From: Papio anubis
Lineage: Eukaryota; Chordata; Mammalia; Primates; Cercopithecidae
Reading direction: 5' to 3'
NCBI RefSeq assembly: GCF_008728515.1
Contig: NC_044988.1
Coordinates: 28,230,998-28,294,997 of the forward strand
DNA length: 64,000 nt
The stretch's first letter is position 1. Each line of letters starts with the position of its first letter. The position numbers and the translations under genes are program-made. This document shows positions 1 through 12,335 of the stretch, piece after piece. Under the pieces are notes generated by a model. It ran no database searches and was not told the origin of the DNA. It saw only the letters and a program-made list of their open reading frames with translations.

Positions 1-69
1 AGTCAAATCAAAGTGGAAAGTGGGGCACTAGTTTTTTGACAGGACCAATGTTTTCATTTTCTTTTCCTT

Positions 70-172
70 AGAAATGGGGTCTTGCTATGTTGCCCAGGCT
101 GGACTTGAACTCCAGGGATCAAATGATCCTCCCACCTCAGCATCCTGAGTGGCTGGGACTACAGGCGCTGAG
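70..172 (-). mobile_element. Alu monomer fragment
   Basis: Antisense text GTCTTGCTATGTTGCCCAGG to GGCTGGGACTACAGGCGC only; the rest is missing. Confidence 0.7.
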
Positions 173-194
173 CTGAGCAGGACCAGTGTTTTCT

Positions 195-502
195 CTCTCT
201 CTCTCTCTTTTTTTTTTTAGATGGAGTCTCGAGCTGTCACCCAGACTGGAGTGTAGTGGCGTGATCTTGGCTCACTACAAACTCCGCCTCTCAGGTTCAC
301 ACCATTCTCCCGCCTTAGTTTCCCAGGTAGCTGGGACTACAGGCGTCCGCCACCACGCCCAGCTAATTTTTTTTTTGTATTTTTACTAGGGACAGGGTTT
401 CACCCTGTTAGCCAGGGTGGTCTTGATCTCCTGACATCGTGATCCGCCTGCCTCGGCCTCCCAAAGTGCTGGGATTACAGGCGTGAGCCACCGTGCCCGG
501 CC
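195..502 (-). mobile_element. Alu
   Basis: Full-length antisense copy with a CT-rich tail. CCAGTGTTTTCT flanks both sides as target duplication. Confidence 0.92.
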
Positions 503-707
503 AGGGCCAGTGTTTTCTTTGTAATGGGGGTGATGTGGAGCCCCAAAAGGAGCCCTGCTGGCTTTGCTACCTGCTGCCTATGTGATGTGAGTTACGCATT
601 TAACTTCTCCAAGTCTCAACTTCAGTCTCCTCACCCTTTGACTCAGCAACTCCATTCTGAAGCATCTATCTCAACAAACAATACTCACACAAGTATTGAA
701 AGAGATA

Positions 708-1024
708 GGCCGGGCACGGTGGCTCACGCCTGTAATCCCAGCACTTTGGGAGGCCTAGGCGGGTGGATCACCTGAGGTCAGGAGTTTGCTACCAGCCTGA
801 CCAACATGGTGAAACCCCATCTCTACTACTACTACTACTACTACTACTACTAATAAAATTAGCCTGGCATGGTGTCAGGCGCCTGTAATCCCACCTACTC
901 GGGAGGCTGAGGCAGGAGAATCACTTGAACTCCAGAGGCGGAGGTTGCGGTGAGCTGAGATTGCGCCATTGCACTCTAGCCTGGGCAACAAGAGTGAAAC
1001 ACTGTCTCAAAAAAAAAAAAAAAA
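708..1024 (+). mobile_element. Alu with CTA-trinucleotide tract in the middle A-rich region
   Basis: Full length, flanked by GAAAGAGATA. The central linker has expanded to about eleven CTA units at 821-853. Confidence 0.92.
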
Positions 1025-1332
1025 GAAGGAAAGAGATAATTTCAAAAATGCTTATTCTTATGTATCTGAAATAGCAAAAATTAAAATTACATTTTTAGCC
1101 ACCAAAAGAATGGCGGGATAAACAATGGTACACTATATGATGTGTTAAATGTCTTTCTGTATGGACTATTCAGATGTTTGCTTTGGTTCCAAAACAAATA
1201 TCCAATTAGTTAAAGTTACAAATCTAAAACCCTAGTTCTCTAGGTTTTAACTTAACACGTTTGCTTGATTATTCTATTTTATAAAAGTAGCATTTTTCAC
1301 TTACATAATTTTATTATACAATATTTTTTATA

Positions 1333-1352
1333 TAGATATATATATATATAAA
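1333..1352. repeat. (TA)n microsatellite
   Basis: Short TATATA run in AT-rich unique sequence (1040-1436), which otherwise shows nothing recognisable. Confidence 0.8.
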
Positions 1353-1436
1353 ATAAGTAACATCTCTGTAAGCTTGGGAGTGCATAATAAAATGAATACG
1401 TGAACCCACCATACAATTTATGCATAAAGCATTGCC

Positions 1437-1711
1437 ATTGCTTTTAAAGCCACCATGTACCTTCCAAATCCTAAACCCATCTTCTCTATCCATTTCGAGG
1501 TAATCACAATCCTAAAGTATGCATTCATTTAAAAAAAAAAAAACAGTTTAACAAACATGTAAGTCTTCCTAAAAAACATGTTGTTTGGATTAGCTTGGCT
1601 TTGAGCTTCTTTATAAAAATGGAATCACACTGTATGTAGTCTTCTGCAACCAGCTCTTTTCATGCAAATTATATTTCCAAGATTTATTCTGGTTGTTGGA
1701 TATAGCTGTAT
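1437..1711 (-). mobile_element. Possible old L1 fragment, minus strand
   Basis: AAATGGAATCACACTGTATG and CTTTTCATGCAAATTATATT resemble antisense L1M text. Highly diverged. Confidence 0.3.
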
Positions 1712-1714
1712 TTT

Positions 1715-2022
1715 TTATTGATTGATTGACTGATTGATTGATTGAGATAAAGTGTTACTCTGTTGCCCAAGCTGGAGTGCAGTGGCACAATCTCGGCTCA
1801 CTGCAACCTCCAACTCCCGGGTTCAAGTGATTCTCCTGCCTCAGCCTCCCGAGTAGCTGGGACTACAGGCATGGGCCACCATGCCCAACTAATTTTTGTA
1901 TTTTTATTAGAGATGAGGTTTCACTATGTTGGCCAGGCTGGTCTTGAACTCCTGACCTCATGATCTGCCTGCCTCAGCCTCCCAAAGTGCTGGGATTATA
2001 GGCGTGAGCCACCGCACCCGGC
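1715..2022 (-). mobile_element. Alu with ATTG-repeat tail
   Basis: Antisense. The tail has become (ATTG)n. GGATATAGCTGTATTTT is present on both sides (1698 and 2023), an excellent target duplication. Confidence 0.93.
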
Positions 2023-2074
2023 GGATATAGCTGTATTTTGTCCAATTTTACTGCTGTATGGTATCCTGGTTTAT

Positions 2075-2377
2075 TGTTTTTGTTTGTTTGTTTTTTGAGA
2101 CAGAGTCTCACTGTGTCGCCCAGGCTGGAGTGCAGCACTATGATCTCGGCTCACTGCAACCCCTGCCTCCCGGGTTCAAGCAATTCTTATACCTTAGCCT
2201 CCTGAGTAGCTGGGATTACAGGTGTGTACCATCACACCTGACTAATTTTTGTATTTTTAGTAGAGACGAGGTTTCGCCATGTTGGCCAGCCTGGTCTTGA
2301 ACTCCTGGCCTCAAGTGATCTGCTGGCCTCAGCCTCTCAGAGTGCTGGGATTACAGACGTGAGCCACCACACCCGGC
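2075..2377 (-). mobile_element. Alu
   Basis: Antisense full-length copy 50 bases right of the previous one; flanks TGGTATCCTGGTTT and TGGTGTCCTGTTTT. Confidence 0.9.
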
Positions 2378-2416
2378 TGGTGTCCTGTTTTTATATTTGA
2401 TTTAAAATCTTCCTTT

Positions 2417-2597
2417 GGGGTCAGGCATGATGGCTCACACCTGTAATCCCAGCACTACAGGAAGCAGAGGAGGGAGGATTGCTTGAAGCCAGGAGTTTGA
2501 AACTGGCCTAGGCAACAAAGCAGGATCCTGTCTCTACAAAAATACATAAAATAAAAATAAATAAATATATATATAAATAAATAAATAAAAATAAATT
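2417..2597 (+). mobile_element. Free left Alu monomer (FLAM-like)
   Basis: Only the left arm, ending in a long AAATA/ATA-rich tail. Confidence 0.8.
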
Positions 2598-2601
2598 TTC
2601 C

Positions 2602-2899
2602 GGGCCAGGCATGGTGGCTCACGCCTGTAATCCCAGCACTTTGGGATGCCAAGGTGGGCAGATCATTTGAGGTCAGGAGTTTGAGACCAGCCTGGCCAAC
2701 ATGGTGAAACGTCGTCTCTACTAAAAAAAAAAAATATACAAAAATTAGCCGGGCGTGGTGGCAGGCGCTTGTAATCCCAGCTACTCAGGAGGCTGAGGCA
2801 GGATAATCGCTTAAACCATGGAGGTGGAGGTTGCGGTGAGCCAAGATCACGCCATTGCACTCCAGCCTGGGGGACAAGAGCGAGACTTTGTCTCAAAAA

Positions 2900-2930
<31 letters not shown>

Positions 2931-2931
2931 A
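2602..2931 (+). mobile_element. Alu with (AAAT)n tail
   Basis: Full length directly after the monomer; tail of about eight AAAT units at 2896-2931. Confidence 0.9.
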
Positions 2932-2984
2932 ATTTCCTTTGGATAAAAAGATGCCCACCTTCTAGGTGGATGATTACCTTCAAT

Positions 2985-3294
2985 TTTATTTTATTTTGAT
3001 TTTATTTTTGAGATGGAGTCTCACTCACTCTGTCGCCCAGGCTAGAGTGCAGTGATGCCATCCCGGCTCACTGCAACCCCTGCCTCCTGGGTTCAAGCCA
3101 TTCTCCTGCCTCAGCCTCCCCAGTAGCTGGGATTACAGATATGCACGACCACACCCAGCTAATTTTTGTATTTTTAGTAGAGACAGGATTTCACCATGTT
3201 GACCAAGTGGGCCCAAACTCCTGACCTCAAGTTATCCACCCACCTAAGTCTCCCAAAGTGCTGGGATTACAGGCGTGAGCCACCACTCCCAGCC
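2985..3294 (-). mobile_element. Alu
   Basis: Antisense full-length copy with a TTTTA-rich tail. The stretch 3295-3656 to its right is unique with no gene seen. Confidence 0.9.
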
Positions 3295-3656
3295 AGACAA
3301 TGACTTTCTTAGTGAACTTTAAAGAAAATATTTCAGATGATTGCAAGATTAGATTTTTTATACCATAGGAGTGAGTCTTCTTTTCACTCACTAAGGAAAT
3401 ATATGTATCATTCTTGTCATTTGTGGATTTTGCATTCTAAGTATGTTAGAAGTTGCACAGCTACTAGCAAATACATCTTGCTGGAACTCACTAAACCCTG
3501 TTTATACTTAAATCACTTCATAATTTCAAGAAGGGTTAACCATATAGCCCACATCCCAGGATTACTAATTTGGTTTCTACCCATAGAAATTTGTACCTTC
3601 CACCCAGGTCAATCGAGCGAATTTTACATTCCTTTGGCTCTTATGATTTGACAGTG

Positions 3657-3986
3657 TCCTTTCTTTCTTTCTTTCTTTCTTTCTCTCTCTTTCTTCTTTC
3701 TTTCTTTTTTGACAGAGTTTTGCTCTTGTTACCCAGGCCTGAGTGCAATGGTGCAATCTCAGCTAACTGCAACCTCTGCCTCCTGGGTTCAAACGATTCT
3801 CCTGCCTCAGCCTCCCGAGTAGCTGGGATTACAGGCATGCACCACAACGCCCAGCTAATTTTGTATTTTTAGTAGAGACGGGGTTTCTCCATGTTGGTCA
3901 GGCTGGTCTCGAACTCCCGATCTCAGGTGATCCGACTGCCTCAGCATCCCAAAGTGCTGGAATTTCAGGTGTGAGCCACTGTGCCT
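3657..3986 (-). mobile_element. Alu with (TTTC)n tail
   Basis: Antisense. The tail at 3660-3710 is a pyrimidine run of TTTC units, the Alu-tail microsatellite pattern. Confidence 0.9.
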
Positions 3987-4164
3987 TTTCTTTCTAATTC
4001 TTAAGACTTTGAGACTTGATGAGTTCTGCTTTCTTTCATATACTTCTCATGTTAAAACCACGTAACCCTAGCAGATATTAATGGCAGTCAATGAATGTGG
4101 TAACAACCTAGTGGAAAGTATATTGGCATTTACTACTCTTTCCACTATATGTTTGAAATTTTTC

Positions 4165-4468
4165 CTTTTTTTTTTTTTTTTTTTTTTGGAGACAGAGTTT
4201 TGCTCTTGTTGCCCAGGCTGGAGTGCAATGGTACAATCTTGGCTCACCACAATCTCCGCCTCCCGAGTTCAAACCATTCTCCTGCCTCAGCCTCCCGAGT
4301 AGCTGGAATTACAGGCATGTGCCACAACAGCGGCTAATTTTGTATTTTTAGTGGAGATGGGGTTTCTCCACGTTGGTCAGGCCGGTCTCGAACTCCCCAC
4401 CTCAGGTGATCCACCTGCCTTGGCCTCCCAAAGTGCTGGGATTACAGGCGTGAGCCACCGTGCCTGGT
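4165..4468 (-). mobile_element. Alu
   Basis: Antisense full length with a 22-base T tail. 4469-4895 beyond it is unique sequence without a recognisable gene. Confidence 0.92.
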
Positions 4469-4895
4469 CCATGAATTTTCAACAAAATGTAATTAAAGTC
4501 TATATGTGTTCAGATGTTATAAAAAAAAAAAAAAGACTTGGGGAGGGGGATTGAATTGAAATGAATTTTAGATGTCTTTAGTGGCTTTTTCTGATTTGGG
4601 GTCACAACTTTTTAGTGATTTCTGCCAACCAGCTCTAAGGAATGCTCTCCATTAGTTAAAAATGGTAAGCTAGTCCATATGGGCCAAAGTTTTTGAAGAC
4701 ACATGGTTAAGGAAAAAGGCAACTTGCAAAACAATACATATAGTTTGACCTGTTTATTTAGTAAATACACATATGTGCTAATAAGTAGAAAAAGGGCTGG
4801 AAAGGGGTGTAGCATCTTAGTAACAGTGGTTAACTGGAAAGGTGAGAGAGGTTATTTAGGGGAGTAAGGGGACAGTGGTGAAGACAAACCTGTAC

Positions 4896-5200
4896 TTTAT
4901 TTATTTAGTTAGTTAGTTTTTGAGATGGAGTTTCACTCTTGTTGCCCAGGCTGGAGTGCAATGGCGCAGTCTTGGCTCACCTCAACTTCTGCCTTCCAGG
5001 TTCAAGCAATTCTCCTGTCTCAGCCTCCCATGCCTGAGATTACAGGCATGCACCGCCACGCCCAGCTAATTTTGTATTTTTAGTAGAGATGGGGTTTCTC
5101 CATGTTGGTTAGGCTGGTCTTGAACTCCCAACCTCAGGTGATCCGCCTGCCTCGGCCTCCCAAAGTGCTGGAATTATAGGTGTGAGCCACCGCACCTGGC
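4896..5200 (-). mobile_element. Alu
   Basis: Antisense full length; tail TTTATTTATTTAGTTAG. Confidence 0.9.
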
Positions 5201-5336
5201 TATTTATTTATTTTTTAATGGAGACAGGGTCTTGCTATGTTGACCAGGGTGGTCTCCAGCTCCTGGGCTCAAGTGATCCACCCACCTCTGGCTCCCAAAG
5301 TGCTGGGATTACAGACCTGAGCCACCACACCCGGCC
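5201..5336 (-). mobile_element. Partial Alu monomer
   Basis: Antisense right-arm-like piece abutting the previous Alu; no left arm. Confidence 0.75.
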
Positions 5337-6736
5337 TACACCTGACTTTTTAATGTACTCTTTTGAATTTAATTAAAAGCCAAACACATTAAAATAAACA
5401 CATGTGGTGGACTAGAAGATCTGCCAGTTGCCACTGGCTGACACTTGCAGGGATCCTAATGGGATGGAGAAAGTCTCGAAGGGGACCCAGTGAGAGTTTG
5501 CAGTTAGGGTATTCTGGTACTTCCTGAAGACTAAATAGGGCCAGCTGTACCTCTCAGAAACAGGCTGGCCAAGGTCACAAGGGTCACATGACTGCTGAGT
5601 GCTCTTTTGGCACTCCTCACCCCTCCCCAGCCACACCTGCCTGGCCTGAGGGCAGGGCTGCTCCTGAGCCTGGAGAAAACCTGGGTCCCTTCTTCCAGGA
5701 AGCTCCACCTTCTCTCTGAGCAGTGGCACAAATAGGTAAACACCCAACCTGTGGCTACCAGTCAGGTGTTGAGAAGAAACGAAAGAGGAATAGCCAACGA
5801 CAGTCCCTCCTCCATGCTCAGCAATCACTGAGTGAGAGATTACTTTGGTCCTCTTTAACACACTTTACAGTCCACTCTACTTTGATGTGATGTTGTAAGT
5901 CATTCAATTTATAACTCTCCATGGAGTTTGGAGTCAGTGGTTACCTCTAGATTCATGGCTAGAATGGCTTTAAAGGCATTTTTAACATGCCTTTTTGTTT
6001 TTTCTTTTAAAACCATCTTTAAAAAGCTTTTCTAAGAAAATATCAGTTCAAGTAAGTGGCATACTGTTTGCTTTATGGCATTTGGACTTTAGCAAACAAC
6101 TCATAAATAAATATTTTGTGTTGGCCATTTGTTAACTGTCCAAAGATCGCTGTAGTTTTATTTAAACCTCTGGCGAATACAACTAATTTTAAATTCACAT
6201 AGAAAAGCACAGTTTCTCTGGAGTTGAGATTACCTATGAATTCCCAGTGAGAAAGCTACAGCTATAAGATATAGATATAGATAGACATACATATAGATGG
6301 ATTCACTGGATGCCTTCGTAGAAAATGAAGGTATTATTACTAATAGTGCCTAACGTAAAAATCAACTTATTCATTGTGATGTTCAAAGAGCTGTGAACAA
6401 TAATATAGTTCTGTAATAATACAACTGATATTTATACGTATAGGTTAATAATTGAAACTAGAGATACAGCTGAAATGCACCTTTGCTTATTATCCATTGG
6501 GTAATAGTAGAGATAGTAGGGACATGACCAAAATAATGGGCTCACATTTTAATGAGTACTTATTTGGCACAGTATCCCTGTGATGTAAACTGTGGTTATA
6601 TAAGTAGGATAATTGATTTAAAAATTCTTTCACTTAAATCAATAGCAACAATTGAAAAACACAACAAAAAAAGCAGGGCAGGTGCAGGTGTGGTGAAACT
6701 GGTACATGGCTATTGCCCATTGTAAACTGTCCCAGC
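5337..6736. other. Unique sequence without a recognised gene
   Basis: 5412-5861 holds a 149-codon minus-strand frame without known motifs (see findings). 6255-6300 has a short ATAGAT run. The rest is AT-rich with no recognisable repeat. Confidence 0.5.
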
Positions 6737-7039
6737 TTTTTTTGTTTGTTTGTTTTTAAGACGAAGTTTTGCTCTTGTTGCCCAGGCTGGAGTGCAATAG
6801 TGCACTCTCAGCTCCCCACAACCTCCATCTCCCGGGTTTAAGCAATTCTCCTGCCTCTACCTCCTGAGTAGCTGGGATTAGAGGCTTGCGCCACCATGTC
6901 TGGCTAATTTTGTATTTTTAGTAGAGACGGGGGTTTCTCCATGTTGGTCAGGCTGGTCTCAAACTCCCAACCTCAGGTGATCCTCCCGTCTCAGTCTCCC
7001 AAAGTGCTGAGATTACAGGCATGAGCCACCGTGCCTGGC
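6737..7039 (-). mobile_element. Alu
   Basis: Antisense; CTGTCCCAGCTTTTT occurs at both edges (6727 and 7039). Confidence 0.93.
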
Positions 7040-7147
7040 TGTCCCAGCTTTTTAAAAAAGCATTTTAATTTAAAATGCACTAAGACTTGTAAAACTGTCC
7101 AAATCATTTGATCCTGTAATTTCACCCTATCTTAAGACAATAGTCAA

Positions 7148-7448
7148 GGCTGGGCGTGGTGGCTCATGCCTATAATCCTAGCACTTTGGGAAGCCGAGGC
7201 AGGAGGACCACCTGAGGTCAGGAGTTCGAGACCAGCCTGGCCAACATGGTGAAAACCCATCTCTACTAAAAATACAAAAATAGCTGGGCATGGTGGTGGG
7301 CACCTGTAATTCTAGCTACTTGGGAGGCTGAGGCAGGAGAATGGCTTGAACCCGGGAGGTGGAGGTTGCAGTGAGCCGAGATATTGCACCACTGCACTGT
7401 AGCCTGGGTGACAGCACGAGACTCTGTCTCAAAAAAAAAAAACAAAAA
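7148..7448 (+). mobile_element. Alu
   Basis: Full length; AAGACAATAGTC repeats on both flanks. Confidence 0.93.
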
Positions 7449-8184
7449 GACAATAGTCCAAATGCAGAGAAAACTATATGCGCAAATCTTTTCATCAACA
7501 CATTATTCATAAGAGCAAAAAAATGGCAACTGAAATATCCAACAGTTCGGAAAAAGTGAAGTAAATTAATGCAGTCACTGAAAAAACTTATATGCATATA
7601 TATATGTTAATCAGGAAGATCATGTAACAACATTTATTCAGTCAGCAAATATTTATTGAGCCAGCTTTACTATACCATGCTAAGTACAATGGTGAAAAAG
7701 ATGGAGAAGTTTTGGTCCTCATGGAACTTATAGATAACACTTATAATATAATATTCAGTTGAAATTACAGAATACAAAATTCACCCACTATGATTAACAC
7801 GATGTAAAAATGAAATGCATAGGCAAAGGACAGGAGCAAAATAAGCCCTAGTGCAAATTCTATTTGTATTAATTCCAGGTAGCAATAGTACTAATGACTA
7901 TTCTTCCTTTTACCATTTTAGAACTTATGGTAGATGTTTTTATTAAATATTAAAATGATATAAAATGTGTAGAGACATCAAGAAATAATATTGTTACATT
8001 AAAAAAAACAGAATATAAGTAGAATAGCTGCATAGTATACCTGCAACTCTCCGTTCAGATGAACAGGGATTGAAATCAATCGTGCAAGTATGATAAAAAG
8101 TAGTAGCATCTGAGCTAATTTATTTTCCTTTAACAAATGCATGTTAATGTTGTTAGTTCAAGGTCTTGTAATAATGTGTAATTT
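7449..8184. other. Unique AT-rich stretch
   Basis: Apart from the old repeat at 7628-7745, nothing recognisable; no frame looks coding. Confidence 0.5.
7628..7745. repeat. Ancient mammalian interspersed repeat fragment
   Basis: TTATTCAGTCAGCAAATATTTATTGAG followed by a CCATGCTAAGTACAATGG-type core is a common old mammalian repeat. Related pieces lie at 36140-36300 and around the LTR12C (56990-57052, 58547-58690). Confidence 0.45.
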
Positions 8185-8486
8185 TATTTATTTATTTATT
8201 TGAGACAGGGTCTCTCTCTGTCACTCAGGCTAGACTGAAGTGGTGTGATCACTGCTCACTGCAGCCTCGACCTCTGGGCTCAAGCAATTCTCTCACTTCA
8301 GTCTCCCCAGTAGCTGGGACTACAGAAGTGCGCCACCATGCCCAGCGAATTTTAGTATTTTTAGTAGAGATGGGGTTTCTCCATGTTGGCCAGGCTGGTC
8401 TTGAACTCCTGACCTCAAGTGATCCACCTACCTTGGCCTCCCAAAGTGCTGGGATTGATTACAGGCTGAGACAGTGCACCTGTCCC
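8185..8486 (-). mobile_element. Alu
   Basis: Antisense with a (TTTA)n tail; right end has a small duplication (GGGATTGATTACAGG). Confidence 0.88.
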
Positions 8487-8496
8487 CTACATGTAC

Positions 8497-8786
8497 TTTT
8501 TTTTTTTTTTTTTTTTTGAGATAGAGTCTTGCTCTGTCACCTAGGTTGGAGTGCAGTGGCTTACTGCAACCTCCACATCCCAGGTTCAAGCAATTCTCCT
8601 GCCTCAGCCTCCCAAGTAGCTTGGACTACAGGCGCATGCCACCAGGCCCAGCTAATTTTTTGTGTTTTTAGTAGAGACGGGGTTTCACCATGTTAGCCAG
8701 GATGGTCTTGATCTCCTGACTTCGTGATCTGCCTGTCTCAGCCTCCCGAAGTGCTAGGATTACAGGCATGAGCCACAGCACCGGCC
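8497..8786 (-). mobile_element. Alu
   Basis: Antisense; flanks ATGTACTTTT and TGTGTACTTTT. 8787-9246 to its right is unique sequence. Confidence 0.9.
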
Positions 8787-9246
8787 TTCCTATGTGTACT
8801 TTTAAAACAAATTTAGAGGAGCCTCTTCTGCCCATTCAGGAACCCTAGAGAGAGAGACGTGGTACAAGAGAATGCATGAGCGTTGGAGTCCTACGCTCTA
8901 CGTCGGAGTGGGCATAAGTCACAATGTTTTCACATTTAATTATGTGACTGAGGTAATCTCACTGGGTCTACCTGAACTTGCTTTCCCTTTCAAAAATGAG
9001 GATAGACTCTCCTGCCACCCAGGATGAGACGGAAGATAAGGAATGTCCCAGTCAGTTCGAAGGTTCACCCTGTGATAGAAGCCCTGCTGGACAGATAAGC
9101 AAGAGTGAGGAACTTGGAAAAATTGGGCGAATGAGCACTTCCTTATAAGATACCCTCCCACATTGCACCATACAGCCAAGGGCAATCTTCTATGGACCTG
9201 TGCTGTCACGGGAAAGGGTCCTTCCAGGCATCAAACCTGTCCATAG

Positions 9247-9561
9247 CCCGGCACGGTGGCTTATGCTTGTAATCCCAGCAGTTTGGGAGGCCGAAGCAGG
9301 AAGATCACTTGAACTCAGGAGTTCAAGACCAACCTGGGCAAATAGCCAGATTTCATTTTTACAAATAATAAAAAAATTAGCCAGGCGCAGCGGTGTGTGC
9401 CTGTGGTCCCAGCAACTCCGGAAGCTGAGATGAAGTTGAGATGGGAGGATTGCTTGAGCCCAGGAGGTCAAGCCTGCAGTGAGCTGTATTTGTACCCTGC
9501 ACTCCAGCCTGGGCGACAGGGCAAGACCCCGTCTCAAAAACAAAGCAAAACAAAACAAAAG
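9247..9561 (+). mobile_element. Alu
   Basis: Sense copy with an AACAAAGC-type tail; older by divergence. Confidence 0.88.
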
Positions 9562-9587
9562 CTGCCCACCAAGTATTTCTTGGTGGA

Positions 9588-9882
9588 TTTTTTTTTTTTT
9601 TTTTAGACGGAGTCTCACTCTGTCGCCCAGGCTGGAGTGCAGTGGTATGATCTCAGCTTACTGCAACCTCTGCCTCCCAGGTTCAAGTGATTCTCCTGCC
9701 TTAACCGCCCAAGCAGCTGGGATTTCAGGTGCCTGCCACTGTGCCGGCTAATTTTTGTAGTTTTAGTAGACATGGGGTTTCACCTTGTTGGCCAGGCTGG
9801 TCTCGAACTCCTGAGCTCGTGATCCGCCCGCCCCGGCCTCCCAAAGTGCTGGGATTACAGGCGTGAGCCACCGTGCCTGGCC
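9588..9882 (-). mobile_element. Alu
   Basis: Antisense; GGTGGATTTTT flanks both sides. It forms a head-to-head inverted pair with the preceding Alu, 26 bases apart. Confidence 0.92.
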
Positions 9883-10081
9883 TTGTGGTGGATTTTTACG
9901 CATCAACAACTGTTATAAGCATAATGGAACACTTGTCTTGAGATATTGATGTGATTAGAGACAGGATATTGTAAAATGCCCTCTGATCCAGGAAGTAAAA
10001 AATGAGAAGGGATTGTCCCAGTTGTACTCAAATAAAAATTATATTTCACGAAGGAGTGAGAAGATTTAACAGATTTTAGCC

Positions 10082-10372
10082 TTTTTGTTTGGAGATGGAG
10101 TTTTCGCTCTTGTTGCCCAGGCCGGAATGCAATGGCAAGATCTCAGCTCACTGCAACCTCCGCCTCCTGGGTTCCCAATTCTCCTGCCTCACCCTCCAGA
10201 GTAGCTGGGATTACAGGCATGAACCACCATGCCCAGCAACTTTTGTATTTTTAGTAGAGACGATTTTTCTCCATATTGGTCAGGCTGGTCTCGAACTCCC
10301 AACCTCTGGTGATCTATCTGCCTTGGCCTCCCAAAGTGTTGGGATTACAGGCATGAGCCACTGCACCCAGCC
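10082..10372 (-). mobile_element. Alu
   Basis: Antisense full length; TAGCCTT on both flanks. Confidence 0.9.
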
Positions 10373-10502
10373 TAGCCTTATATTTAATTCTGTCACATTT
10401 GAGCAGCACAGATGGATAGTTTACAAGCTTGGTCTTTAGGTAAGAGTGTTTCAGGTGCCATTTAATTTTACCACTTTTTTTTTTTTTTTTAATATAAACT
10501 TA

Positions 10503-10820
10503 GGCCAGGTGCAGTGGCTCACATCTGTAATTCCAGCACTTTGGGAGGCCAAGGCAGGTGGATCACCTAAGTTCAGGAGTTTGAGGACAGCCTGGCCAAC
10601 ATGGTGAAACCCCATCTCTACTAAAAACACAAAAATTAGCCGGGCATAGTGGCGCGTGCCTATAATCCCAGCTACTCAGGAGCCTAAGGCAGGAGAATCT
10701 CTTGAACACAGGAGGCAGAGGTTGCAAAGAACTGAGATCACTCCACTGCACTCCACCAGCCTGGGTGACAAGAACGAAACTCTGTCTCAAAATAATTAAA
10801 TAATAAATAAATAAAATAAA
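10503..10820 (+). mobile_element. Alu
   Basis: Sense, with an AATAAATAAAT tail. Confidence 0.9.
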
Positions 10821-11140
10821 TTTAAAGCGGTACAAGTGCAGTTTTGTTACCAGATATATTGGATAGTGGTAAAGTCTGGGCTTTTAGTGTAACCATCTTA
10901 ACCATCCTTCAACATAATGTATGTTGTACCCATTAAGTAATTTCTCATCCCTCACTCTCTTTCATCCTCCCACCCTTCCAAATCTCCAGTGTCTGTTATT
11001 CCACACTCTATGTCCATGTGTACACATTATGTCGCTCCCACTTGTACATGAGAACATGCAGTATTTGGTTTTCTGTTCCTGTGTTAATTCGCTTAGGATA
11101 ATGGCCTCTAGTTCCATCCATGTTGCTGCAAAAGACATTA

Positions 11141-11144
<4 letters not shown>

Positions 11145-11186
<42 letters not shown>
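11145..11186. repeat. (TG)n microsatellite
   Basis: About 20 TG units inside the L1 3' end. Confidence 0.95.
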
Positions 11187-11187
<1 letters not shown>

Positions 11188-11283
11188 CATTTTCTTTATT
11201 CAATTATCCATTGATGGATGCTTTGGTTGATTCCATATTGCTACTGTAAATACTGCTGCAATAAGTATACAAGTGCAGGTATC

Positions 11284-11557
11284 TTATTATTATTATTTTG
11301 AGACCGCTCTGTCGCCCAGGCTGGAGTGGGGTGGCGCAATCTCAGCTCATTGCGAGCTCTGCCTCCCAGGTTTAAGTAATTCTTGTGCCTCGGTCTCCCA
11401 AGTAGCTGAGACTACAGGTGCCCACCACCAGGCCTGGCTAATTTTTGAAGTTTTAGTAGAGATGGGGTTTCACCATGTTGGGCAGTCTGGTCTCGAACTC
11501 CTGACCTCAGGTCTTCCAAAGTGTTGGGATTACAGGCGTGAGCCACTGTGCCCGGCC
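11284..11557 (-). mobile_element. Alu, first of two at one site
   Basis: Antisense with an ATT tail, missing a few internal bases; flanked by CAAGTGCAGGTATCTT. Confidence 0.92.
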
Positions 11558-11571
11558 ACAAGTGCAGGTAT

Positions 11572-11884
11572 CTTTTTTTTTTTCTTTCTTTCTTTTTTTT
11601 GAGATGGAGTCTCGCTCTGTCGCCCAGGCTGGAGTGCAGTGGCGCGATCTCAGCTCACTGCAAGCTCTGCCTCTCAGGTTCTCGCCATTCTCCTGCCTCA
11701 GCCTCCTGAATAGCTGGGACTACAGGCACCCGCCACCACGCCCAGCTAATTTTTTTTTTGTATTTTTAGTAGAGACAGAGTTTCACCGTGTTAGCCAGGA
11801 TGGTCTCCATCTCCTGACCTTGTGATCTGCCCACCTCGGCCTCCCAAACCGCTGGGATTACAGGCGTGAGCCACCGCGCCCAGC
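11572..11884 (-). mobile_element. Alu, second at the same site
   Basis: Antisense AluY-like; inserted into the right flank of the previous Alu, creating a third copy of AGGTATCTT at 11888. Confidence 0.92.
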
Positions 11885-12040
11885 AGTAGGTATCTTTTTT
11901 ATATGATTTATTTTCCTTTGTACCCAGTAGTGGGATTGCTGGCTCAAATGGTCATTCTATTTTTAGTTGTCTGAGATATCTCCATACTGTTTTCCACAGA
12001 GGTTGTACTTACAACAACAGCGTGTAAGAGTTCCCTTTTT

Positions 12041-12335
12041 GGCCAGGCACGGTGGCTCACGCCTGTAATCCCAGCACCTTTGGAGGCGGCGGTGGACAGA
12101 TCAAGGTCAGGAGATCAAGACCATCCTGGCTAACATGGTGAAACCCCGTCTCAACTAAATATACAAAAAATTAGCTGGGCGTGGTGGCAGGCGCCTGTGG
12201 TCCCAGGTACTTGGGAGGCTGAGGCAGGAGAATCGCTTGAACCTGGGAGGAAGAGGTTGTGGTGAGCTGAGACCTCACCATTGCACTCCAGCCTGGGCGA
12301 CAGAGCGAAACTCCATCTCAAAAAAAAAAAAAAAA
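12041..12335 (+). mobile_element. Alu
   Basis: Sense; AAGAGTTCCCTTTT left and AAGAGTTTCCTTTT right. Confidence 0.92.

Noticed and set aside
1763..2300. Open frames with peptides like LECSGTISAHCNLQLPGSSD
   Set aside because: These are antisense Alu translations, repeated dozens of times across the window; not genes.
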